64,000 nucleotides of DNA from Ardenticatenales bacterium (GCA_020634795.1 JACKAZ010000004.1:294423-358422), one strand, 5' to 3'; shown: positions 44,253-53,260, counted from the stretch's first letter. Notes: generated by a model not told the origin, from the sequence alone. Numbers and translations are program-made.

Positions 44253-46733
44253 TTACTGCACCAGACTTGGCCTGAACCCGCGCAGCCGGAGCGAATTCGT
44301 GACGACAAAGACGCTGGAAAAGGCCATCGCCGCCGCCGCGAAGATCGGGTTGAGTAGGATGCCGAAAAACGGGTAGAAAAGACCCGCCGCCAGCGGGATG
44401 CCGATCACGTTGTAGGCGAAGGCCCAGAAGAGGTTGCCCTTGATCGTGCGCATCGTGGCGCGGCTGAGCTGGATCGCTTCGATCACCTTGAGCAGATCGC
44501 CCTGCATCAGCGTCACATCAGCGGCTTGCATCGCCACATCGGTGCCGGTTCCCATCGCCATTCCCACGTCGGCCTGCGCCAGTGCGGGCGCATCGTTGAT
44601 CCCATCGCCGACCATCGCCACGACATGGCCCTTGCCCTGCAATTCGGCGACTTTCGCCGCCTTTTGCGCGGGCATGACCTCGGCCATGACCCGCTCGGCG
44701 GGCAGCCCGACTTCGCGTGCGATCGCCTCCGCCGTCCGTTGGTTGTCGCCGGTCAGCATCCAGACCGCAACCCCCATCCCTTCCAGCGTGGCGATGGCGC
44801 GGCGGCTGCTGGCCTTGAGCCGATCGGCCACCGCCAGCAGCCCCGCCGCCTCGCCGTCGATGGCGACGTAGATCGGCGTTTTACCCTCGCTGCTGAGCCG
44901 CGCGGCATCGTTGGCCAGCGGCGTGCTGTCGATGCTTTGCGCGGCGAGGAGCGCTGCATTCCCCACGAGCAAGCGCCGCCCGTCAACGGTCGCGGCCAGG
45001 CCCTGCCCGGTGAGGCTTTGGAATTCCGTCGGATCGGCCAAGCGTAGCCCACGCTCTTGCGCCGCCGCGACGATGGCCGCCCCCAACGGATGCTCCGAGG
45101 CCCGCTCCGCCGAGGCGGCGAGGCGCAGCAGCTCATCTTCGCTGATTCCGCCATCTGCTACCAGATCGGTCAGCGATGGCTTGCCCTCGGTGATCGTGCC
45201 GGTCTTGTCGAGGATGATCGCATCGATGTGGTGCGCCGTTTCCAGCGCCTCGCCACCACGGATCAGCACCCCATGTTCGGCCCCGGCCCCCGTGCCGACC
45301 ATGATCGCCGTGGGCGTGGCGAGGCCCAGCGCACAGGGGCAGGCGATGATCAGCACCGCCACCATGTTGACCAGCGCAAAGATGAAGGCCGGATCCGGCC
45401 CGAAGACGAGCCAGACCCCGAAGGTGATCGCGGCGATGACCAGCACCACTGGCACGAAAACCGCCGCAATCCGATCCGCCAGCCGTTGGATGGGCGCTTT
45501 CGACCCTTGCGCCTCCTCCACCAGGCGGATGATCTGCGCCAACACCGTGCCCGTGCCGACGGCGGTCGCTTCCATCGTGAAGGCGCCGGTGCCGTTGATC
45601 GTGCCGCCGATCAGCCCGTCGCCGATGACCTTGTTGACGGGGAGCGATTCGCCGGTGATCATGCTTTCGTCGACGGCGGAACGGCCCTCGGTCAGCCGGC
45701 CATCGACGGGAACGGTCGCGCCGGGGCGCACCCGCAGCCGGTCACCGAGCTGGACCTCGTCCAGCGGGATCTCGATCTCTTCGCCCTCCCGCACCAAAAG
45801 CGCGGTCTTGGCCCGTAACTGCATCAGGCTGCGGATCGCCTCGGAGGTCTGCCCCTTGGCCCGCGCTTCCAAAAAGCGGCCCAGCAGGATCAGCGCGATG
45901 ATGACCGCGCTCGTCTCAAAATAGACCTCGGCGGTCCCTGCGGGGAAACGGCTACCGAACAGGGTGACGGCCAGCGAGTAGCCGAAGGCTGCGGTTGTGC
46001 CCAGCGCGACCAGGGTGTTCATATCGGTCGTGCCATGCTTGGCCGCTTTCCAAGCATGGAGATAGAAGCGCTTGCCCGCGTAGAACTGGACGGGTGTGGC
46101 GAGTAGAAGCTGCAGCCAGCGGTAGGTCGCCATCGAGCCGAAGGTGTCGACCACCCACATCATCCCCCGTTCGCCAAAGAGCATCGGCCCCATCGCCAGC
46201 AGCAAAAGCAGCCCACCGAGCAGCAGCGCCACCGTCAGCTCGCGCCGGAGCTGCGCCATCTCGGCGCGACGTGCCTCCAGCTCGCGGTCGCGCAATGCCT
46301 CTTCGTCCGCGCCATCGACGCGGGGCGATTCGTAGCCGATGTCGAGGATCTTCTGGCGAATTTCGCGCGGCGTGACCTCGGTCGGGACATAGCGGACCGT
46401 GCTGCGCTGGGTGGCGAGGTTGACATCCGCGCTCATCACGCCGGGCAGCTTCTTCAGGTTGCGCTCGACTGTGGCCACGCAACTGGCACAGGTCATGCCC
46501 TGCGTCGGCAGCGTGACGGTGGCGGTGGGGACGCTGTACCCGATGTCGCTCACCTTCTGCACCAGATCACCGACGGAAGCTTGTCCATCGTCGTAGCGGA
46601 TCGTGGCGCGCTCGGTCGCCAGATTGACCTCGGCCTGCGCCACCCCCGGCACCTTCTGCAGGTTGCGTTCCACGGTACGCACACAACTGGCGCAGGTCAT
46701 CCCCTGCACCGGAATCGTCACTTGTTTTTCCAT
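44253..46733 (-). CDS. copA: copper-exporting P1B-type ATPase CopA
   Basis: 826 residues. Two N-terminal heavy-metal domains each have GMTCASC (near residues 10 and 79). Eight membrane helices follow, with the transport motif ACPCALGLATP. The catalytic parts are TGES (actuator), DKTGTITEGKP with the phosphorylated Asp, SEHPLGAAI with the invariant HP, and GDGINDAPALAQADVGMAM. NPIFAAAAMAFSSVFVVTNS is the eighth helix, with the Met/Ser signature of Cu(I) pumps. The ATG at 46733 has GGAGAA upstream; 47 extra codons in the longest frame lack family similarity. It is paired with csoR. Confidence 0.95.
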   Translation of the reverse strand: MEKQVTIPVQGMTCASCVRTVERNLQKVPGVAQAEVNLATERATIRYDDGQASVGDLVQKVSDIGYSVPTATVTLPTQGMTCASCVATVERNLKKLPGVMSADVNLATQRSTVRYVPTEVTPREIRQKILDIGYESPRVDGADEEALRDRELEARRAEMAQLRRELTVALLLGGLLLLLAMGPMLFGERGMMWVVDTFGSMATYRWLQLLLATPVQFYAGKRFYLHAWKAAKHGTTDMNTLVALGTTAAFGYSLAVTLFGSRFPAGTAEVYFETSAVIIALILLGRFLEARAKGQTSEAIRSLMQLRAKTALLVREGEEIEIPLDEVQLGDRLRVRPGATVPVDGRLTEGRSAVDESMITGESLPVNKVIGDGLIGGTINGTGAFTMEATAVGTGTVLAQIIRLVEEAQGSKAPIQRLADRIAAVFVPVVLVIAAITFGVWLVFGPDPAFIFALVNMVAVLIIACPCALGLATPTAIMVGTGAGAEHGVLIRGGEALETAHHIDAIILDKTGTITEGKPSLTDLVADGGISEDELLRLAASAERASEHPLGAAIVAAAQERGLRLADPTEFQSLTGQGLAATVDGRRLLVGNAALLAAQSIDSTPLANDAARLSSEGKTPIYVAIDGEAAGLLAVADRLKASSRRAIATLEGMGVAVWMLTGDNQRTAEAIAREVGLPAERVMAEVMPAQKAAKVAELQGKGHVVAMVGDGINDAPALAQADVGMAMGTGTDVAMQAADVTLMQGDLLKVIEAIQLSRATMRTIKGNLFWAFAYNVIGIPLAAGLFYPFFGILLNPIFAAAAMAFSSVFVVTNSLRLRGFRPSLVQ

Positions 46734-46885
46734 GAGTTCTCCGCACTGAAAACAGCCTGTTTTCGGGCTGTCGACATGTCGTTCGTTGTAGACGGTGCCA
46801 TCACGAGGGTATGGCGAATGGGACATGGGGCAAGGTGCAACGTTCAATTGGCTATGCCGTGCATTACCCATCATGTCGCACCGCC

Positions 46886-46903
46886 ACCCCCTGGGGAGGG
46901 GGT
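46886..46903 (-). promoter_or_regulatory. probable CsoR operator upstream of copA
   Basis: A perfect inverted repeat ACCCCCT-GGGG-AGGGGGT. On the copA strand it follows a TTGAAT...TACCAT promoter-like pair (16-bp spacer). G-tract palindromes of this kind are typical CsoR sites. Confidence 0.65.
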
Positions 46904-46954
46904 AATGGTAGCAGATAATGCAGAATATTCAAGAGTGGTGTGTTTGGGTGATGA

Positions 46955-47250
46955 TGGGCTGTGCGCGGAGGATTAGAAATCCCCGCTGAGGCCAAAAGGG
47001 CTGCCTGCGCAGGCCCGAACGTGGCCGGTGTTCGTGATTTACGGCGCACGTTCAGCCCGCTATGCCTCCCACCCGTCATGCTGAGCCGAAGGCGAAGCAT
47101 CTGGCTCAAAGCGTCGCGGTTGCGGCTCTGTGGCACGGGGCGCAGCCTTCATTGCGCTTTTTCGTTAGGGGCGCCGTAGCCAGACCCTAGCCCTGCGGGC
47201 CGCTGCGCCAACTTCTGCTCAAGGTGACAAGGCGGCGGCGTGACGATTTG
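46955..47250 (+). repeat. REP-like core and TCATGCTGAGC-type intergenic repeat
   Basis: 46960-47025 has GGAGGATTAGAAATCCCCGC and CCTGCGCAGG, the same two-hairpin core as the MITEs but without their ends. 47078-47110 has CGTCATGCTGAGCCGAAGG and GCGAAGCATCTGGC, a motif that recurs in intergenic DNA of many bacteria. Its complementary arm may lie near 47210-47235 (TTCTGCTCAAGGTGAC). No gene is seen from 46904 to 47433. Confidence 0.55.
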
Positions 47251-47433
47251 CGTATCGGAAGCGCCGCAGCGGTTCAACTTGTCGCTATTCCCACTTTCCC
47301 ATATCATGGTCGGTGATCTGCACCTACCTAGCGAATAGCGAACGGCGAATGGGCGGGCGGCTAATCCCATTCTTATGCAAAGACGCCCACGCCCCTTGCC
47401 CCTAACCCAATATCTCCGCCCTTGAGCACTCTT

Positions 47434-48009
47434 ATGCCCCTGACAATTTCTTTGGAACGGTTGGATGAGGACCAAATCCGCGCTACCGCCAACGGCGAGC
47501 CGCTGGCCGACTTTGCGCTTGCCGCGCTCCACAGCGCGTTGCACCAAGAGGTGGACGACGAAGCGACTTTGCGTGCCAACGGGCAAGCGTTGTGGCAGGC
47601 GCTGGGGGGCGCGGCGCTGCGCGATGTGCTGCCCAGCGCGCAAGCCCCCTCGCTCGACAGCACGATCGCGATTCACACCGATGACGAGGCGCTGATCGCG
47701 CTGCCCTGGGAATCGCTGCACGGTGATCACGAGGATGACGACTTTCTCGTGCTCGACTACCTCGTTGTGCGCGAGCTGCCGAACGCCCCGCTACCCGCGT
47801 GGCCCGCCGAGGACGCAACGTGGCGGCTGCTGGTGATGGGCAGTGACCCGCTGCTCCGCAAAAAGCATCCCGCCGATGACAAGGGGCCGGGTTTCGTGCC
47901 GATGCGCCGCTTGGATGTGGTGGCAGGGCTGGAACGGCTACGCCATCTCCCAACCCCCACGACCCGCCTTCGCCCCTACCCCTGCGCGTTTTTCGCGTCG
48001 AGCATGTAG
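47434..48009 (+). pseudogene. CHAT-domain protein, N-terminal remnant
   Basis: 191 codons. The region ALIALPWESLHGDHEDDDFL and LDYLVVRELPNAPL matches the start of CHAT (caspase HetF-associated) domains found in large Chloroflexota proteins. The sequence breaks at about 47940 in low-similarity codons (TPTTRLRPYPCAF), before the region that would hold the catalytic His and Cys. The last codons overlap a microprotein gene on the other strand. It is almost certainly truncated. Confidence 0.7.
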
Positions 48010-48077
48010 TTGCGCACACTCTGATAGGCAAGGGCGAGCACGATCATCAGGGCTAAGGTAAGGATGATCCGTTTCAT
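47976..48077 (-). CDS. 33-residue membrane microprotein coupled to pta
   Basis: The ATG at 48077 overlaps the pta stop as ATGA, and the preceding pta codons (GAGGCCCTGGAA) provide a GAGG-like ribosome site. The product starts MKRIILTLALMIVLALAYQS and ends with a polar tail (VRNYMLDAKNAQG). It is a single N-in membrane helix with two basic residues at the N-terminus, or a short signal anchor. It is below usual gene-calling length. I know of no named family. Overlap with pta suggests that it is made in step with phosphotransacetylase. Confidence 0.65.
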   Translation of the reverse strand: MKRIILTLALMIVLALAYQSVRNYMLDAKNAQG

Positions 48078-50209
48078 TCCAGGGCCTCCTGTTCTTGCGC
48101 CGCTTGCACCGCAGTGACGGCGATGGTGTAAACGATGTCATCCACCAACGCGCCACGGCTCAGGTCGTTGACGGGCCGCTTCAGCCCCTGCAGCACGGGG
48201 CCGACCGAGAGATAGTCCCCGCTGCGCTGCACCGCCTTGTAGGTGGTGTTGCCGGTGTTCAGATCGGGGAAGATGAAGACGTTGGCCTGCCCCGCCACCG
48301 GGCTATCCGGCGCTTTCTTCGCCGCCACGTCGGGGATCGCCGCCGCGTCGAACTGGAGCGGTCCGTCGATCGGCGCGTCGGGCAGCAGTTGCCGGGCCAA
48401 CTCGGTTGCTTGGCGAACCTTCTCCACCTCCGCCCCTTCGCCCGAACTGCCGGTCGAATAAGAGATCATCGCCACCTTCGGGTTGATCCCAAACGCATGC
48501 GAGGTGTGGTAGGCCTGCACCGCGATCTGGGCTAACTGTTCTGCGGTCGGGTCGGGCACGATGGCGCAATCGCCGAAGACCCAGACGCGATCGGCCATCA
48601 ACATGAAGAAGACGCTGGAGACCAGATCGACCCCCGTCTTCGTCTTGATGATCTGGAAGGCGGGACGGATCGTGTTGGCCGTGGTGTGGATCGCGCCGGA
48701 GACGAGGCCGTCGACCATGCCGCGATGGAGCATCATGGTGCCGAAATAGACGTTGTCTTGCAGCCAGTCGCGTGCCGTCTCCTCGGTCATGCCCTTGTGC
48801 TTGCGCAGTTCCACCAGTTCATGCACGAAGTCGTCCATCAGCGGGGAGTCGTTGGGGTCGATGATCTCGGCCTCCTCGATGCGGGCGTTGACGCGCCGCG
48901 CCTCTTCCTGAATCTCGCCACGATCACCGATCAGCACCAATTCCGCGATGCCCCGTTCCAAGATGATCGCCGCCGCCTGCAGGGTGCGCGGCTCGGCCCC
49001 TTCGGGCAGCACGATCCGCTTCTGCGCCTCTTTGGCCCGTTGCATCAGGGTGAAGCGGAAGATGGCGGGTGAAACGACATCGGGCGGCGGGATGTCGAGC
49101 GAATCGAGCAAGGCTTTCCGGTCGAGGTTCTCTTCGATCAGCTCCACCGTCCAGCGAATCTTCTCCCAATCGTCCTCTTCGATGTAGACCCGCTTGCTCT
49201 GAATAAGGCGGCTGGTGTCGTAGGTATCGGTGGCGACGAGCAGGATGGGCAGTTCGCCCTCGGTCTGACTGTCGATCAGATGCATGATGCTTTCGTGGGG
49301 CGGGTAGTCCACCGTCAGCACCACGCCCGCCAAATTCGGCAGATCGACCGCCTGCTCGACCAGATGGGCCAGCATCAGGATATCGCTGCGGTCACCCGGC
49401 GTGATGATCAGATCGCCCGTCTGCAGATGTTCGAGTGCATTTTCGGGGTGCATGGCCAGCACCATGGGGCGCAACACGCGGCGCATCAATAGCTCCTCGC
49501 CCCGTACCACGGTGGCATCCAGCGGCTCGATCAGGTCGCGCAGCCGGGGGGCCGAAATCTTCTGCACGAAGGGCACGACGCCAAAGAGTTCGATCTGATG
49601 GCTGTCCAACGCCTCTTGCACGAGCTGCGGCACCACGGGCCGCCCCTCGTCATCGGTCGGCGCCTTGTTGAGGATGATGCCCGCGACCTGGATCCCTTCT
49701 TCTGCATAGGAGGCGATGAAGGCCTCGGTATCGGGGATGGCACTGGCCGTTCGTTTGTGCATATCGACCACCAAGATCACCTCGGCGGTGAGGGTGTGGG
49801 CCAGCCGGGTGTTGACCTCGAAGGCCAGCGCGGAGGCGGTATCGTCGTACTGCATCCCCTCGACCACAACCAGGTCGACCTCGTCGGGGATCTCTTGGTA
49901 GATTTCCGCGATCTTTTCGGCGAAGTAATCGCCGCGGCCACTCCCAAAGTAGTCCTGCGTTTCGGCCATGGTCAGCGAGCGCGGCGGCCTGATCGACGAC
50001 AGTTCGTCGATGACCGAGGCCGAGATCAGCTTGTCGCGATCGGCCTTCCGGTCGGAAGGGAAGCTCTGGCGCTGGTCGACTGGCTTGAAGAAGGCGACCT
50101 TGCGTCCGGCGTTGGCGAAGAGCTTGAGCAGCCCCAGCGCCACCGTCGTTTTGCCCCCCGTGCTCGTCGTCGACAGCACGAGGATGTTCCTGCGTTGTGG
50201 GGTGGTCAT
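48074..50209 (-). CDS. pta: phosphate acetyltransferase, long form
   Basis: 711 residues, the size of the E. coli enzyme, which converts acetyl-CoA and phosphate to acetyl phosphate. The N-terminal DRTGG/BioD-like P-loop domain is NILVLSTTSTGGKTTVALGL. A DRTGG domain spans about 215-325 (LMRRVLRPMVLAMHP, ITPGDRSDI). The catalytic PTA_PTB domain starts near residue 385 (FRFTLMQRAKEAQKRIVLPE) and has MISYSTGSSGEGAEVEKV and the end block VFIFPDLNTGNTTYKAVQR. It shares its strand with ackA, 1.8 kb upstream beyond the REP array. Its stop overlaps a microprotein start. Confidence 0.95.
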   Translation of the reverse strand: MTTPQRRNILVLSTTSTGGKTTVALGLLKLFANAGRKVAFFKPVDQRQSFPSDRKADRDKLISASVIDELSSIRPPRSLTMAETQDYFGSGRGDYFAEKIAEIYQEIPDEVDLVVVEGMQYDDTASALAFEVNTRLAHTLTAEVILVVDMHKRTASAIPDTEAFIASYAEEGIQVAGIILNKAPTDDEGRPVVPQLVQEALDSHQIELFGVVPFVQKISAPRLRDLIEPLDATVVRGEELLMRRVLRPMVLAMHPENALEHLQTGDLIITPGDRSDILMLAHLVEQAVDLPNLAGVVLTVDYPPHESIMHLIDSQTEGELPILLVATDTYDTSRLIQSKRVYIEEDDWEKIRWTVELIEENLDRKALLDSLDIPPPDVVSPAIFRFTLMQRAKEAQKRIVLPEGAEPRTLQAAAIILERGIAELVLIGDRGEIQEEARRVNARIEEAEIIDPNDSPLMDDFVHELVELRKHKGMTEETARDWLQDNVYFGTMMLHRGMVDGLVSGAIHTTANTIRPAFQIIKTKTGVDLVSSVFFMLMADRVWVFGDCAIVPDPTAEQLAQIAVQAYHTSHAFGINPKVAMISYSTGSSGEGAEVEKVRQATELARQLLPDAPIDGPLQFDAAAIPDVAAKKAPDSPVAGQANVFIFPDLNTGNTTYKAVQRSGDYLSVGPVLQGLKRPVNDLSRGALVDDIVYTIAVTAVQAAQEQEALE

Positions 50210-50309
50210 GGTTCCTCTTGTGAGTAGTTAATATGTTAGTGCTGAGACTATCAGACACAGAGATCAGATATCAGACAGCAAGGGTTCACAATGTGTTACA
50301 ACGTGGTTG

Positions 50310-50815
50310 ATGCGTTGGTGGTGCATTGGGACAGCAGGGGAATGAATTCCCCGCTGAGAGGCCGTTGGCCGCGCGTCCGCCTTCGCGGACGCTAACATAG
50401 TAGTGACGCTCTCATAGATTGTACGATTAAGAGAGCGCGGTCGGTTTGCAGGGGAATGAATTCCCCGCTGAGAGGCCGTTGGCCGCGCGTCCGCCTTCGC
50501 GGACGCTAACATAGTAGTGACGCTCTCAAAGATTGTGCGATTAAGAGAGCGCGGTCGGTTTGCAGGGGAATGAATTCCCCGCTGAGAGGCCGTTGGCCGC
50601 GCGTCCGCCTTCGCGGACGCTAATAGAGAAATTGGTTAGAAGTGGTATAATGATTAAGAGCGCGGTCGGTGCGGGAATGAATTCGCTGAGAGGTACGTTC
50701 GCGCTCCGCCTTCGCGGACGCTAACAATAGTGACGCTCCAGATTGTCGATTAAGAGCGCGGTCGGTTACGGGAGAATTGCTGAAGGTTGGCCGCGCCACG
50801 CTTCGCGGACGCTAA
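50310..50815 (+). repeat. REP-like palindromic repeat array
   Basis: Units of about 119 bp contain GGGGAATGAATTCCCC, GCTGAGAGGCCGTTGGCC and GCGTCCGCCTTCGCGGACGC, joined by GATTAAGAGAGCGCGGTCGG. Copies at about 50330-50392, 50393-50511 and 50512-50620 are near identical. Two more from 50650 to 50815 carry only small deletions. This is not a CRISPR array: the units are palindromic and the spacers are the same. Confidence 0.88.
50621..50653 (+). mobile_element. orphan left end of the IS630 element
   Basis: CTAATAGAGAAATTGG and the following bases through TATAATG match the left end at 19888-19920 exactly, then stop. It is spliced into the REP array exactly where the clean units change to deletion-ridden ones. 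Confidence 0.88.
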
Positions 50816-50819
50816 ATCT

Positions 50820-51345
50820 GCGGGGAAGCTCATAGCATGTAGTTGATTGGCCGATGATGGCTTTTGCTTTCGACTAGCGAATAACGAGGAAGCTGTCGCT
50901 TGCTGACGTAAATGCACATAGCCGCCTTGCCACTAAGTCATAGGGCGATCCGCCATTTTATTGATCGCGTTCGAGCCGCCTTTAACTCTTTCATAATCGC
51001 ATCGTCACTCGTGACGTGAGCTCAACAGAAGATGGGGGATCTTCCATCCCATTGAGCGCCAGCACTCGCAGCCCAGCCATTGCGCGCTCTGAATGGCTCG
51101 ATAGAGGACGTTCAATATCTGTCGTAATGATTTGTCATCCACGTCCACAAATGCTAATTCCAAATGATTCGCCCCACCGATATCCTCCTCTTAATCAATC
51201 CGTCTGCGAAGAGACGGCGCACCTGAGCGCAATATCGCTGCTATCTTCGTCATCTCGCATCTTGACATCGCGAGGAGACGGTCCAGCCACATTCTTCCTA
51301 TCTTCCATCGTCATCGCTTGATTCTGGACGGCGCCGGGCGCGGGT
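50820..51345 (-). pseudogene. deletion-only degraded copy of the RAYT gene and flank
   Basis: From 50820 to about 51190 every difference from 51480-51915 is a deletion of one to five bases, about 30 in 400 bp, with no substitutions found in the part I aligned. Beyond that it continues as an increasingly corrupt version of the REP and ackA-side flank. A natural pseudogene should also carry substitutions, so an unpolished long-read error or false duplication is likely. Confidence 0.75.
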
Positions 51346-51365
51346 CCATTACGTGACGCTATCTA

Positions 51366-51480
51366 ACATAGTAGTGACGCTCTCAAAGATTGTACGATTA
51401 AGAGAGCGCGGTCGGTTTGCAGGGGAATGAATTCCCCGCTGAGAGGCCGTTGGCCGCGCGTCCGCCTTCGCGGACGCTAA
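51366..51480 (+). repeat. REP-like unit next to the RAYT stop
   Basis: A clean unit identical in plan to those at 50.4-50.6 kb. Its end (CGGACGCTAA) supplies the stop codon of the adjoining transposase on the minus strand. Confidence 0.88.
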
Positions 51481-51899
51481 GGGTGATCTGCTAGGGGAAG
51501 CTCGTATAGCATGTAAAGTTGATTGGCCGCATGATGTGCTTTTTGCTTTTCGACATAGCGAATAACTTGAGGAAGCTGTCGCTTGCTGACTGTAAATGCA
51601 CCATAGCCGCCTTGCCACTTAAAGTCATAGGGGCGATCCGCCATTTTATTGATCGCGTTCGAGGAGCCGCCTTTAACTTCTTTCATAATTTCTGCCATCG
51701 TCACTCGTGACGTGAAGCTCAACAGAAGATGGGTGTGATCTTCCATCCCATTGAGCGCCAGCACCTCGCAGCCCAGCCATTGCGCACGCTCTTGAATGGC
51801 TCGATAGAGAGGACGTTCAATATCTGTCGTAATGATCGGTTGTCTATCCCACGTACCCCAAACAAAATGCACGTATAATTCCAAATGATTTCGCCCCAT
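51477..51899 (-). CDS. REP-associated tyrosine transposase (RAYT, IS200-like)
   Basis: 140 residues. MGRNHLELYVHFVWGTWDRQ opens like RAYT proteins, NGMEDHTHLLLSF carries the HxH metal motif of HUH nucleases near residue 67, and IRYVEKQKAHH carries the nucleophilic Tyr. GAGGAGG lies nine bases before the ATG at 51899. Unlike the IS200 at 22 kb, it is not enclosed by IS ends but by REP-like hairpins on both sides, the usual setting for RAYTs that move or maintain REPs. It separates ackA and pta. Confidence 0.9.
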   Translation of the reverse strand: MGRNHLELYVHFVWGTWDRQPIITTDIERPLYRAIQERAQWLGCEVLALNGMEDHTHLLLSFTSRVTMAEIMKEVKGGSSNAINKMADRPYDFKWQGGYGAFTVSKRQLPQVIRYVEKQKAHHAANQLYMLYELPLADHP

Positions 51900-51932
51900 G
51901 CCGATAATCCTCCTCAAAAAATCTCAATCAAA

Positions 51933-52024
51933 TCCGTCTGCGAAGGCAGACGGGCGGCCGCAGGCCTTCGAGCGCGGAATTCATTCCGCTGCTATCTTCG
52001 AGCGCGGAATTTATTCCGCTGCGG
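51933..52024 (-). repeat. REP-like units upstream of the RAYT gene
   Basis: On the minus strand: GCGGAATAAATTCCGC, then GCGGAATGAATTCCGC, a GGCCTGCGGCC stem and CCGTCTGCCTTCGCAGACGG. The sequence differs from the array on the other side but the stem order is the same. It ends two bases from the ackA stop. Confidence 0.85.
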
Positions 52025-52025
52025 T

Positions 52026-53213
52026 CTAACATCTCTCTACTATTCGCCGCGTATCTTCGGCAATGACCCCCTCCTCGTTGGTGGGGATCACCAGCACCGG
52101 CACGGTCGCCGCAGGGCCGTGGATTTGGCCGCGGACCTTGCCGTCGCGATTCGCCGTTTCGTCAAGGGAAATGCCCAGGAACTCAAGGCCCTGCACAATG
52201 GTAGCACGGATCGGCGGCGCATTCTCCCCGATCCCACCGGTGAAGATCAATGCGTCCACGCCGCCCATGGCGGCGGCATAGGCGCCGATATATTTGCGGG
52301 CGCGGTAACAGAAGAGATCGACCGCGCGCTGGCAGGCCCCGTCGCCCGCCGCCGCGCCCTCCAGCAAAAGCCGCATGTCGCTGGTCGATTGGGAGAGGCC
52401 GAGCAGACCGCTCTGCTTGTTGAGCAGACGCTCCACCTCGCTGGCGGAGATGCCCTCCTTCGCGGCGATGAAGGTTACCAGCGCGGGATCAATATCGCCG
52501 CTGCGGGTGCCCATCACCAGCCCTTCGAGCGGGGTCAGCCCCATCGAGGTATCGACCGAACGGCCCTCCCGCACCGCCGCGATCGAACAGCCATTGCCCA
52601 GGTGGAGCGAGATGAAGCGGCCCGTCCGCCCCAGGAGCGCTGCGGCCCGTTCGGTGACATAACGGTGCGAGGTGCCGTGAAAGCCGTAGCGACGGACACC
52701 GTGCCGCTCGTACAGCTCGTAGGGCAGCGCGTAGAGGTAGGCGTGGGCGGGCAACGTCTGGTGGAAGGCGGTGTCGAAGACGGCGACCTGAGGTGTGTTG
52801 GGCAGCAGTTCGCGGCAGACCTCGATGCCGAGCAAGTTGGCAGGATTATGGAGCGGGGCCAAGTCGCTGACCGCTTCGATCGCCGCGATCACCTCGTCGC
52901 TGATCAACGTGGCATCGCTGAACCGCTCACCGCCATGCACCACGCGATGGCCCACGGCATCCAGCGCTGCCAGCGACGGAATGACCCGCTGTTCACCGCT
53001 GCTGATCGCGGCCAACAGTCGTTGCAACCCCTCGCGATAACTGAGGTCGGGAGCCGCGTCGTCCCAGCGACCGGCGCGGCTTTCCCACTGGAAATGGGCG
53101 CGTGGCGAGCCGATCTCGCTGACCAGCCCCGTGGCCAGTGGCGCCTCGCGGCTCAGATCACGAAGTTGGAATTTGATGGAGGAGCTGCCGCAGTTGAGTA
53201 CCAGTATGATCAT
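52026..53213 (-). CDS. ackA: acetate kinase
   Basis: 395 residues. It makes ATP and acetate from acetyl phosphate, together with Pta. MIILVLNCGSSSIKFQ is the usual start, followed by HGGERF, FDTAFHQTLP with a catalytic Asp, GFHGTSHRYV, HLGNGCSIAAV and TGGIGENAPPIR. Length is normal. The start codon is immediately preceded by a 45-bp minisatellite with no Shine-Dalgarno sequence. It is on the same strand as pta, but REP elements and the RAYT gene lie between. Confidence 0.96.
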   Translation of the reverse strand: MIILVLNCGSSSIKFQLRDLSREAPLATGLVSEIGSPRAHFQWESRAGRWDDAAPDLSYREGLQRLLAAISSGEQRVIPSLAALDAVGHRVVHGGERFSDATLISDEVIAAIEAVSDLAPLHNPANLLGIEVCRELLPNTPQVAVFDTAFHQTLPAHAYLYALPYELYERHGVRRYGFHGTSHRYVTERAAALLGRTGRFISLHLGNGCSIAAVREGRSVDTSMGLTPLEGLVMGTRSGDIDPALVTFIAAKEGISASEVERLLNKQSGLLGLSQSTSDMRLLLEGAAAGDGACQRAVDLFCYRARKYIGAYAAAMGGVDALIFTGGIGENAPPIRATIVQGLEFLGISLDETANRDGKVRGQIHGPAATVPVLVIPTNEEGVIAEDTRRIVERC

Positions 53214-53214
53214 G

Positions 53215-53260
53215 GGAGTTTGGTGAGTTTGGTGAGTTTGGTGAGTTTTGTGAGTTGGGT
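53215..53260 (+). repeat. 9-bp minisatellite, GAGTTTGGT type, abutting ackA
   Basis: Five units of GAGTTTGGT with small changes, starting two bases from the ackA start codon, so they form its 5' leader as ACCAAACTC on the coding strand. Confidence 0.92.

Noticed and set aside
50310..50620. Regular direct repeats that look like a CRISPR array
   Set aside because: Units are about 119 bp, internally palindromic and nearly identical throughout; there are no unique spacers or cas genes.
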